Shown one piece after another: positions 1-6,118 of a stretch of 6,584 nt of DNA. Location of the stretch: positions 1-6,584 of the forward strand of contig JAEWUR010000050.1 of assembly GCA_023397045.1 (NCBI GenBank), written 5' to 3'. The DNA is from Planctomycetota bacterium (GTDB lineage Bacteria; Planctomycetota; Planctomycetia; Pirellulales; Thermoguttaceae). A program made the position numbers and the translations under genes. Position 1 is the stretch's first letter, and each line of letters starts with the position of its first letter. Under the pieces are notes generated by a model. It was not told where the DNA came from, did no database searches, and was given only the letters and a program-made list of their open reading frames with translations.

Positions 1-275
1 ACGGCGTCGTGATCGACGTTGACGGGTTTGGCAATCTGATTACGAACATCACGGCCGACATGTTGATGGGACGGCCGACCGATCGGCGTGCGTGCGTGGT
101 GTGCAATATCTTCGAGACCTGGGGTATTTTTCAGACCTACGGTCAGCAGATGGGCGGCACGCTCGTGGCCGTGGTTGGTTCGAGCGGAAGGCTCGAGTTG
201 GCGATCGTTCGAGACCATGCGGCACGTCGTCTGGGCGTTGGAATTGGGACGCCGGTGACGGTGGCGTGGGAGTAG
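1..275 (+). CDS. SAM hydrolase (SAM hydroxide adenosyltransferase, DUF62 family), C-terminal part
   Basis: This is the 3' end of a gene that begins before the window; the frame is open from base 3 and stops at TAG 273-275. The family splits S-adenosylmethionine with water into adenosine and methionine and is related to the SAM-dependent chlorinase and fluorinase. The visible part matches the C-terminal beta-barrel domain: a GVVIDVDGFGNLITNI block near the window edge fits the family's conserved ID.FGNL.TNI signature. It is followed by a TYGQQMGGTLVAVVGSSG stretch, then the conserved Ser-x-Gly-x-Leu-Glu-Leu-Ala strand and the closing LG...GTPV.V segment. The N-terminal catalytic domain, with the Asp and the Arg-x2-His motif expected to activate water, is not visible, so activity cannot be judged. 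The GTG at base 9 is not the real start, because the conserved domain already runs through it. No functional link to the efflux genes downstream is apparent. The family call is fairly secure. Confidence 0.85.
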   Translation, partial: GVVIDVDGFGNLITNITADMLMGRPTDRRACVVCNIFETWGIFQTYGQQMGGTLVAVVGSSGRLELAIVRDHAARRLGVGIGTPVTVAWE

Positions 276-472
276 CCGTTTGGCGATTGCTTGTTAAGAT
301 GGGGTCTGTGGCTCATCTTTTCCGGATTTTCTCAAAATGTCGGAAAATCCCGTTCTGACGGCGAAAAAAACTCCGTTATGCCCGGCTAATCGGTTGTGCC
401 GATTGGTTCGGAAAGGGCAGCCGTACTAGGTTTGTGGGTTCGTCGTCGGCATTTGGACGAAGCGGTTTTTCG

Positions 473-503
473 TTGACGGCGATCCTGACGGACTTGGTAA
501 AAC
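473..503 (+). promoter_or_regulatory. Possible weak sigma-70-like promoter
   Basis: TTGACG at 473-478 matches five of six positions of a -35 box. TAAAAC at 498-503 matches four of six positions of a -10 box, with a 19-base spacer, longer than the ideal 17. The site is about 50 bases upstream of the outer membrane factor ATG. Planctomycete promoters are poorly defined and such matches arise by chance, so this is only a candidate. Confidence 0.2.
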
Positions 504-542
504 ATAGCGATTCCACCTGTCATTCCTGGCAGCGCACTTCCC

Positions 543-550
543 GGGGGGGA
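543..550 (+). promoter_or_regulatory. Ribosome binding site that sets the outer membrane factor start
   Basis: A G-rich run, GGGGGGGA, ends six bases before the ATG at 557. It is a purine-rich Shine-Dalgarno-like site at a normal distance. It supports ATG 557 over the in-frame GTG at 434, which lacks such a site and would place 41 unrelated residues in front of the lipoprotein signal peptide. Confidence 0.6.
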
Positions 551-556
551 ACGACG

Positions 557-2404
557 ATGTCTAGATCGGCTTGGCGTACGCCTTTGGCGCTGCTCACGCT
601 GGCGGTTACGGTGATGGTTGGCGGATGCACGAGTCCCCGCCAGTACATCCAGAATTGTTTCAAGGTCGGGCCGAATTGCAGCGTGCCCGAGGGCGATACG
701 GCCGGCCATTGGATTGACGACACGGACAAGCGCGTGCGTTCGGATTGCGCGGAGGTCGGGCAGTGGTGGGCGGTTTTTCAAGACCCGACGCTCGATCATC
801 TGATCAATAAGGCATCGAGCCAGAACCTTACGCTGCGTGAAGCGGGTTTCCGCGTTCTGGAAGCGAGGGCGCAACTGGGGATCTCGAAGGGCAACTTGTT
901 TCCGCAAGAGCAGAGTGCCAGCGGCGCGTATCAGCGGATTGCGGTGACGAAGGATTGGAACTACGAGCCGGGGGTTTATCAGCAGTTTTTCGATCAGTGG
1001 GGTTTCGGTTTCAATCTTGCCTGGGAGTTGGATCTCTGGGGCCGGTTGCGCCGCGCGATTGCGGCGGATGACTACACATTGCAGGCGTCTTGCGCGAATT
1101 ATGACGATGTCTTCGTGACGCTTCTGGGGGACGTGGCCAGCAACTACGTGCAGGTTCGAACGTTGCAGCAGCGGATCAAGCATGCCGAGGAGAACGTGGC
1201 ATTGCAGCAGCAGGTTTTCGATATCGCCGATCGGCGGTTCAAGGCCGGCCGCAAAAACGCTTTGGATACGCATCAGGCCCAGAGCAATCTTTCGCAGACG
1301 GAGTCGCAGATACCGCAGTTGCGCATCGGTTTGCGTCAGGCATGCAACCGGCTCTGCGTCTTGTTGGGTGAGCCGCCGACGGCCTTAGAGAAGGAGTTGG
1401 GCGAGGGAGAGATTCCGACCGCGCCAACGACGGTCGTGATCGGCATTCCGGCCGAACTGTTGCGGCGGCGTCCGGACGTTCGGCGGGCGGAGTATTTGGC
1501 CGCCGCGCAAGGCGAACGGATCGGCATTGCGGAGGCCGAGTTGTATCCGATGTTCGGGATTGGCGGGACGTTGGGGTGGCAGTCGACCAATTTGCCGACG
1601 TTGTTCACCAGCGATTCGCTCAACAGCGGCGTCGGTCCGTGGTTCCACTGGAATATTCTGAACTATGGCCGTATTCGCAACAATATGCGGGTGCAGGACG
1701 CGAAGTTCTGGCAGTTGGTGACGAGTTATCAGAATACCGTTTTGCGGGCGAACGCCGAGGTGGAAGACGGATTGGTGACGTTCCTTCGCGCTCAGGAGCG
1801 GTCGAAGATGCTCGATACGAGCGTCGACAGCTCGAAAAAGGCGGTCGCCATCGTGGTCAAGGAATGGGAAGTCGGCACGAACGATTTCAACCGCGTGACG
1901 TTGATTCAGCAGAATCTGGTTCAACAGCAGGACTTGCAGGCGCAGTCGTATGGCGAGATTGCCCAGGGGCTGATTCGGGTTTATCGAGCGTTGGGCGGCG
2001 GATGGCAAGTCAATGCGCTGGCCGCGCAGCCGACGCCGACGGAGGCCAACCCGGTGATGCCGGCGATTCCAGTGCCCGACGAATCGGTTCCGGTGCCGGA
2101 GCCTTCGACGATGAACGCACCACTGCCGCCGTTGGCGTCGGCGTCGCCGATTCCGACCGCGCCGCCGGTATCGGTTGAGAAACAACCGGCGTTGCTGCCG
2201 CCTACCGAGCCGCAAGTTCAGGTGGCGAAGACGGCGCCGCAGTTGCGGACCGCGCGGGTTGCGCGAGAGGTTGCCGAGGCGCCGTTGCCACCGTTGCCGG
2301 CGGCGCCGCCGGTCCATGCCGAGGTTGCGCCGTTCCCGCCGGCTCCGGCCAGTGCCGGTTCGGCCACGGCTTTTACGGCCGGGCTAGACCGCGTGAGCCG
2401 TTAG
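557..2404 (+). CDS. TolC/OprM-like outer membrane efflux lipoprotein (NodT family) with proline-rich C-terminal tail
   Basis: This 615-residue protein is the outer membrane channel of a tripartite efflux or type I-like exporter. Residues 1-24 form a lipoprotein signal: Arg3 and Arg7, a hydrophobic stretch LALLTLAVTVMV, then a lipobox VGGC with Cys24 as the acylated residue; Thr25 is compatible with outer membrane sorting. Two outer membrane efflux repeats follow. The first includes WWAVFQDPTL (70-79), NLTLREAGFRVLEARA (90-105) and GNLFPQ (112-117). The second opens with the family motif LLRRRPDVRRAE (301-312) and ends at YRALGGGW (476-483), where NodT proteins usually stop. An extra 132-residue tail (484-615) holds 31 prolines and the repeated hexapeptide APLPPL (521-526, 575-580); it should be periplasmic and unstructured. 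Cys34, Cys41 and Cys64 near the N-terminus are unusual. The gene converges on the MacB-type operon, for which it is the obvious channel partner, though partnership is inferred. Confidence 0.93.
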   Translation: MSRSAWRTPLALLTLAVTVMVGGCTSPRQYIQNCFKVGPNCSVPEGDTAGHWIDDTDKRVRSDCAEVGQWWAVFQDPTLDHLINKASSQNLTLREAGFRVLEARAQLGISKGNLFPQEQSASGAYQRIAVTKDWNYEPGVYQQFFDQWGFGFNLAWELDLWGRLRRAIAADDYTLQASCANYDDVFVTLLGDVASNYVQVRTLQQRIKHAEENVALQQQVFDIADRRFKAGRKNALDTHQAQSNLSQTESQIPQLRIGLRQACNRLCVLLGEPPTALEKELGEGEIPTAPTTVVIGIPAELLRRRPDVRRAEYLAAAQGERIGIAEAELYPMFGIGGTLGWQSTNLPTLFTSDSLNSGVGPWFHWNILNYGRIRNNMRVQDAKFWQLVTSYQNTVLRANAEVEDGLVTFLRAQERSKMLDTSVDSSKKAVAIVVKEWEVGTNDFNRVTLIQQNLVQQQDLQAQSYGEIAQGLIRVYRALGGGWQVNALAAQPTPTEANPVMPAIPVPDESVPVPEPSTMNAPLPPLASASPIPTAPPVSVEKQPALLPPTEPQVQVAKTAPQLRTARVAREVAEAPLPPLPAAPPVHAEVAPFPPAPASAGSATAFTAGLDRVSR

Positions 2405-2482
2405 CACGTTTCGTCGATAGGTTGTCTGTGTGAGGTGGCGAAGGGCACATGGGGAGTCGTTGTTTTTCGGCAAAGACCTCTT

Positions 2483-2518
2483 GCGGCTTCGCCGCCCTGA
2501 TAGCCGAGCTATCAGGGC
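2483..2518. repeat. Double hairpin between convergent genes, possible dispersed intergenic repeat or terminator
   Basis: Two overlapping inverted repeats lie between the stops of the convergent genes. The first is a 5-bp stem, GCGGC at 2483-2487 with GCCGC at 2491-2495 and loop TTC. The second is a perfect 11-bp stem, GCCCTGATAGC at 2494-2504 with GCTATCAGGGC at 2508-2518 and loop CGA. The two stems share bases 2494-2495, so they cannot both form completely. No T-run follows on either strand, so this is not a textbook intrinsic terminator, although a strong hairpin between converging genes may still stop or stabilise transcripts. The compact, near-perfect form also fits a REP-like repeat carried in many copies, which one window cannot show. 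Confidence 0.6.
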
Positions 2519-2575
2519 CACCCAGCGTCGAACGTTAGGCGGCGGTTGCAGAAATGAGGATTGTTGACGGCGCAG

Positions 2576-2610
2576 CCCTCACCCTAGCCCTCTCCCGGAG
2601 GGAGAGGGGA
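2576..2610. repeat. Dispersed palindromic repeat of the CCCTCTCCC...GGGAGAGGG type
   Basis: The core is a perfect 9-bp inverted repeat, CCCTCTCCC at 2588-2596 and GGGAGAGGG at 2600-2608, with loop GGA, preceded by CCCTCACCCTAG at 2576-2587. From memory, close variants of this element occur in high-copy intergenic positions in many unrelated GC-rich bacteria and give the familiar ORF endings SPSGRGLG or LTLALSRRERG. Here it overlaps the 3' end of the glycosyltransferase gene and supplies its last codons and its TGA stop. Whether it is repeated elsewhere in this genome cannot be seen here. Confidence 0.65.
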
Positions 2611-3973
2611 CCTGTGGGATGGGCTCTCCATGTGGTTTTTCGATTGCGTGTGGATTGTCGTGCCGCTCTTGCATGGATGCAACATCGGTGCGGCGGACGG
2701 GTTGGCGGGTGGTCAATGCTCGTTCGGCGATATCGGCGGCGCGGCGGACTCCGCCGGCGCGTTGCATGGCTTGTTGCAGTTGTTTCGCCCGGCGTCGGCA
2801 CGATTCGTCGCTCAAGATGCGTTCGATGGCGCGGCGTATCTGGTCCGGTTTGGATCGTTGGAACGGGAGGATCGAGCCGACGCCCGCTCGCTGGATTCGC
2901 GCGGCCATTCCGAGTTGGTCGCAGGCGCGGGGCAGAGCCAGCACGGGCAGTCCACGCGACGCGGCTTCGAGCACGGTGTTGACTCCGCCATGCGTGATCA
3001 AGAGCGAGGCTCGATCGAGCAGCTTCAGTTGGGGCGCGAAATCGACGACGATCGCGTTGCCGGGGATTGGGCCGAGTTCGCCCATGGGCGAATCTTCTTC
3101 GTCGGTGTTGCCGAGTGCAAGGACCAATTGCGCGTCGAGGCCGTCGCACGCGGCCAGGATTTTCCGGAATGCCGATCGGTTGCGTGTGTCACGGACGGTG
3201 CCGAGCGAGGCGAAAATCAACGGCCGGCCGTCGAGGCGATCCCAGGAGAAGGGGAATTCGTTTTTGACGATTCGGTCGGCGGTCAACGATCCGACGTAGT
3301 GGAACGCGTCGGAGAGTGTTTGATGCGGGAAGTCGTATTCGGGGCACAGTTGCGAGATTTGCGCGATCGGCGAGAGGGCGTCGTCGATGTGCGAGAAACG
3401 CGGCAGCTTCCATTTCCGGCGGTAGCGATTGATGCGGCGCAGCAGCGGCTGGACATACCAGCGCAATCCGGCGTAACCCAGTCGATTTCGCCGTTCGGCG
3501 GCATGGTTATCGACAAAGGGCCATGAGGTGAAGGCGGGCGGGACTCGCGGTTCTTCGTTCCAGGGCAGCGCCGTGCAAACCGAGACGAAGGGCATGCCCA
3601 GATGTTCGGCCACGGTTCCGCCGGCGGCCAGTACATGATCGAACAGAACGCCGTCGATGCCGAGTTGTTTGGCGACGGGCGGCAGCCGTTGCAGCGTCAC
3701 TTCGTTCTGCCACTGGAGCCATTCACGGTCGGCGATCAATCCGCCAAGCCCGACGGCGCGAAAGGCGAGCCACTGGAAGAAATGGGACGGCCAAGGGACA
3801 CCGTCGGCATCCCAGGGATGGAATTCGAGGTGGAACTGTTCGGCGAGCGGCGCGGCCTTGTCACGTGCTAGCATGGTAACGCGATGGCCGCGATCGACGA
3901 GTTCCTTGCCGAGTGGACCCATAGCGAGCAAGTGTCCACCGTCATCGGGACCGACCAATGCCCAGTGTGCCAT
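2579..3973 (-). CDS. GT1/MGT-family glycosyltransferase (UGT-like; CrtX or macrolide transferase fold)
   Basis: This 464-residue cytoplasmic enzyme should move a sugar from a nucleotide sugar, usually a UDP-sugar, to a small hydrophobic acceptor. The N-terminal acceptor half has GHLLAMGPLGKELVDRGHRVT (13-33), with His14 near the expected catalytic position. The C-terminal donor half shows FASLGTV (254-260), FAPQLKLL (312-319), ITHGGVNTVLEA (326-337), with His328 expected to touch the diphosphate, and PRACDQLGMAARI (348-360), with the Asp-Gln pair that usually binds the sugar. The fold ends near residue 420; the last 44 residues look unrelated to the family, and the final ten or so are encoded by a palindromic repeat. 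The start is ATG at 3971-3973, because AAAGGAG (plus-strand 3982-3988) sits eight bases upstream; the TTG at 3991 overlaps that site. It follows the MacB-type gene by 36 bases, so is probably co-transcribed. Zeaxanthin glucosyltransferase and macrolide glycosyltransferase are similar families; the acceptor is unknown. Confidence 0.88.
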   Translation of the reverse strand: MAHWALVGPDDGGHLLAMGPLGKELVDRGHRVTMLARDKAAPLAEQFHLEFHPWDADGVPWPSHFFQWLAFRAVGLGGLIADREWLQWQNEVTLQRLPPVAKQLGIDGVLFDHVLAAGGTVAEHLGMPFVSVCTALPWNEEPRVPPAFTSWPFVDNHAAERRNRLGYAGLRWYVQPLLRRINRYRRKWKLPRFSHIDDALSPIAQISQLCPEYDFPHQTLSDAFHYVGSLTADRIVKNEFPFSWDRLDGRPLIFASLGTVRDTRNRSAFRKILAACDGLDAQLVLALGNTDEEDSPMGELGPIPGNAIVVDFAPQLKLLDRASLLITHGGVNTVLEAASRGLPVLALPRACDQLGMAARIQRAGVGSILPFQRSKPDQIRRAIERILSDESCRRRAKQLQQAMQRAGGVRRAADIAERALTTRQPVRRTDVASMQERHDNPHAIEKPHGEPIPQVPSPSGRGLG

Positions 3974-3981
3974 TGGCGTGA

Positions 3982-3988
3982 CTCCTTT
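3982..3988 (-). promoter_or_regulatory. Ribosome binding site of the glycosyltransferase gene
   Basis: Read on the minus strand this is AAAGGAG, a near-perfect Shine-Dalgarno sequence eight bases before the ATG at 3973-3971. It decides the start: the only longer in-frame start, TTG at 3991-3989, lies against the site and would add six residues ahead of the conserved GT1 N-terminal strand. Confidence 0.75.
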
Positions 3989-4009
3989 CAAGTTGTAGCA
4001 TCCAAAAAA

Positions 4010-6112
4010 CTATTCGTAGCGTAGCGCGTCGATGGGGTTGAGTCGTGACGCGCGCCAGGCGGGGTAATAACCAAAGGTGACGCCGACGGCAACGGAAACG
4101 GCGACGGCGACGGCGGCGGCGCTGGGCGATGCGTGGGTTGGCCATCCCATGACGGCTCCGGCGAACCACGACGCCGCCCGGCCGGCCACGATGCCGATGA
4201 ATCCGCCGACCATGCAGAGCACCACCGCTTCGATCAAAAATTGGCGCAGGATGTCTTTGGCATCGGCGCCGACGGCCATGCGCAACCCGATCTCGCGGGT
4301 TCGCTCGGTGACCGAGACCAACATGATATTCATAATGCCGACGCCGCCGACGAGCAAGGAGACCGCGGCGATTGACAGTCCGAGGCCGGAGAGCATTCGG
4401 ATCGTTTTTTTCAGGGCATTGGACACCTCGGCCATGTCGTAGATGCGGAAGTCGGTTTCGCCCTGGGCGAGATGGTGCCGGTCGTGCAACAGATGGGTCA
4501 ATTCTTGGATGGCCTTGGGAACGACGTCGGGCGAGGCGGCTTTGACCATGATGGCGTGGATGCTCTCGGTCCTCAGTCCGCGTTCGGCGCCGGGCAAACG
4601 CTGGGCGAGCGGAATGCCTGGCAGAGAATGGAGCGAGTCGCGGATGGGCGGTCCGGAAATGTCTCCGCCGCTGATGCGATATTTCACGGTGGACCAAGGG
4701 GCGAGCAGGATGTCGTCCTGGTCGATGCCGAGTAGGTTGGCGCCTTTGCGGCTGAGGACGCCGATGACGGTGAAGGGGACGTTGTGGACGCGGATTTCCT
4801 CGCCGATGGGGTTGCGCGAGCCGAACAGCTCGCGCACGAGGGTCTTGCCGATGAGGCAGACCTTGCTGGCGCTAAGGATTTCGCGATCGGTGAACACGCG
4901 GCCGAGGTCGAGGTCGTCCCAGTTGCGGGCTTTGAGGAAATCGACGGTGCTGCCGGTCAACTCGTTGGGGATCCAACTGCGATTGCCGTAGACGACCTGA
5001 CCATCGCCGTCGACGATCGGCGCGGTGCAAACGACGCTAGGGCATTCCTTGGCGATGGCGTCGGCGTCCTCGGGCGTCAGGGTCTCGGTTTTCATGCCGA
5101 GGGTTCCGCTGCCGCGTTGCGGTCCGCCGGGCAAAACGAGCAATGTGTTGGCGCCCATGTTCGTCACGGTAACTTGGATGGCGACCGACGCGCCGCTGCT
5201 GATTTCCATCATGGCGATCACGGCCGCCACGCCGATGATCACGCCGAGCATGGTCAGCGCGGTGCGCATGACGTTGCGATGCAGGGCTTGCAGCGCGATC
5301 CGAGTGGCATCGACGGCCAGGCGCAGGCCGTTTCGCTTTCGGCCGTGTTTTGCAGCGTTGGAGGGCGCGGGCGACGGCGGTACGGGGGGCGATTGCGGCG
5401 CTATGGAGGCGACCGGCGCGGCCGTCGGTCGGGAATCTTCGACAATGCAGCCGTCGACGATGCGGATGACGCGATCGGCGTGTCGCGCGACGTCGGCGTC
5501 GTGGGTGACCAGGAGGATGGTGATCCCTTTTTCGACGTTTAGATCGCGGAAGATGTCGAGAATTTCCTTGCCGGTGCGCGAGTCGAGATTGCCGGTGGGT
5601 TCGTCGGCCAGCAGGACGATCGGCTGGTTGATCAACGAGCGCGCGATGGCGACGCGTTGCTGTTCGCCACCGGAGAGTTTGGCGGGCGAGTGATCGACGC
5701 GGGACGCCAGTCCGACGGTTTCGAGCAGGCGTCGGCTGCGGGAGGCGACATGGCCCGAGGTGATCGACTCGGTCGAATAGGCGGTGGGCATGCGGACGTT
5801 TTCGAGCGCCGTGGCCCTGGGGAGCAGGTTGAAGCTTTGGAAGACGAACCCGATGCGGCCGGCGCGGAGTTGGGCGAGTTGGGCGGGGTCGAGTTGGGTG
5901 ACTTCGACGTCGTCGAAGCGGTAGCTGCCCGACGAGGGGCGATCGAGGCATCCCAACAGGTTCATCAAGGTGGTTTTTCCGGACCCGGAGGCGCCCATCA
6001 GCGCGACGAACTCGCCGCGTTCGATCGACAGCGAGACGTCCTTGAGGACGGGGAGGTCGACGTCGCCGAGGTGATAGGTCTTATCGATATGGTGGAGTTC
6101 GATCAGAGCCAT
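4010..6112 (-). CDS. macB: MacB-type ABC transporter, fused ATPase and permease
   Basis: This 700-residue inner membrane protein works as a dimer. It uses ATP in the cytoplasm to drive periplasmic substrate through an adaptor and an outer membrane channel. The ATPase domain is intact: Walker A GASGSGKT (40-47, Lys46), Q-loop Gln92 in FVFQSFNLLP, signature LSGGEQQR (146-153), Walker B IVLLADE (165-171, catalytic Glu171), D-loop NLDS (175-178) and switch His204 in LVTHD. A proline- and alanine-rich linker (about 228-255) leads to TM1 (about 280-302), the large periplasmic MacB domain (about 303-570), and three more TM segments (about 574-600, 625-650, 664-684) with the FtsX-type motif TERTREIGLRMAVGA (602-616). 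E. coli MacB has about 650 residues; the surplus lies in the linker and a periplasmic stretch near 475-515. Six bases separate its ATG from the upstream adaptor stop. Substrates of the family include macrolides, peptides, lipids and siderophores. LolCDE/FtsX-type roles are less likely, given the single-chain order and adjacent adaptor. Confidence 0.93.
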   Translation of the reverse strand: MALIELHHIDKTYHLGDVDLPVLKDVSLSIERGEFVALMGASGSGKTTLMNLLGCLDRPSSGSYRFDDVEVTQLDPAQLAQLRAGRIGFVFQSFNLLPRATALENVRMPTAYSTESITSGHVASRSRRLLETVGLASRVDHSPAKLSGGEQQRVAIARSLINQPIVLLADEPTGNLDSRTGKEILDIFRDLNVEKGITILLVTHDADVARHADRVIRIVDGCIVEDSRPTAAPVASIAPQSPPVPPSPAPSNAAKHGRKRNGLRLAVDATRIALQALHRNVMRTALTMLGVIIGVAAVIAMMEISSGASVAIQVTVTNMGANTLLVLPGGPQRGSGTLGMKTETLTPEDADAIAKECPSVVCTAPIVDGDGQVVYGNRSWIPNELTGSTVDFLKARNWDDLDLGRVFTDREILSASKVCLIGKTLVRELFGSRNPIGEEIRVHNVPFTVIGVLSRKGANLLGIDQDDILLAPWSTVKYRISGGDISGPPIRDSLHSLPGIPLAQRLPGAERGLRTESIHAIMVKAASPDVVPKAIQELTHLLHDRHHLAQGETDFRIYDMAEVSNALKKTIRMLSGLGLSIAAVSLLVGGVGIMNIMLVSVTERTREIGLRMAVGADAKDILRQFLIEAVVLCMVGGFIGIVAGRAASWFAGAVMGWPTHASPSAAAVAVAVSVAVGVTFGYYPAWRASRLNPIDALRYE

Positions 6113-6118
6113 AGGGCG

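Larger units (their letters stand above)
276..556 (+). promoter_or_regulatory. Intergenic leader of the outer membrane factor gene, with inverted repeats
   Basis: No convincing gene lies in these 281 bases. They look less GC-rich than the flanking genes, with A and T runs, and hold several short inverted repeats. An 8-bp perfect repeat has GGATTTTC at 324-331 and GAAAATCC at 343-350. An alternative, mutually exclusive 7-bp pairing joins TTTTCCG at 318-324 to CGGAAAA at 341-347. A 6-bp hairpin has AATCGG at 388-393 and CCGATT at 399-404 around a 5-base loop, and can be extended with wobble pairs. The 9-mer TGACGGCGA occurs twice, at 356-364 and 474-482. The region must contain the promoter of the downstream gene, unless that gene is read through from the SAM hydrolase gene. 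A regulatory or structured-RNA role is inference. Confidence 0.4.

Noticed and set aside
434..556. A GTG start at 434 that would extend the outer membrane factor by 41 residues.
   Set aside because: It would bury the lipoprotein signal peptide inside the protein; ATG 557 has a good ribosome binding site and begins right at the signal peptide.
386..1273. A 295-codon open frame on the minus strand, opposite the outer membrane factor.
   Set aside because: Its translation is rich in Arg and His with no recognisable fold, as expected for a shadow frame in GC-rich DNA, and it lies opposite a well-supported gene.
1385..2317. A 310-codon open frame on the minus strand, opposite the second half and proline-rich tail of the outer membrane factor.
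   Set aside because: The translation is a run of Arg-rich low complexity that mirrors the proline/alanine codons of the real gene.
2534..2540. GTTAGGC, identical to a common integron attC core site.
   Set aside because: No matching inverse core (GCCTAAC or a similar RYYYAAC) lies within the normal distance upstream, and there is no integrase or cassette structure.
2554..2982. A plus-strand frame starting near 2554 whose translation contains LTLALSRRERG.
   Set aside because: That peptide is the well-known translation of the CCCTC palindromic repeat, and the rest is antisense to the glycosyltransferase.
3974..3991. A TTG start at 3991-3989 that would add six residues to the glycosyltransferase.
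   Set aside because: It abuts the AAAGGAG ribosome binding site, which is placed correctly for the ATG at 3973.
4004..4009. A run of six A (T on the minus strand) between the MacB-type and glycosyltransferase genes, as a possible terminator tail.
   Set aside because: No hairpin precedes it on the minus strand, and the run directly follows the MacB stop codon, so termination is not supported.
5037..5951. A 304-codon minus-strand frame within the MacB-type gene, and a 252-codon plus-strand frame at 4784-5542.
   Set aside because: Both overlap an intact ABC transporter with all its motifs; the translations are Arg/His/Pro-rich or Asp/Gly-rich and resemble no family.
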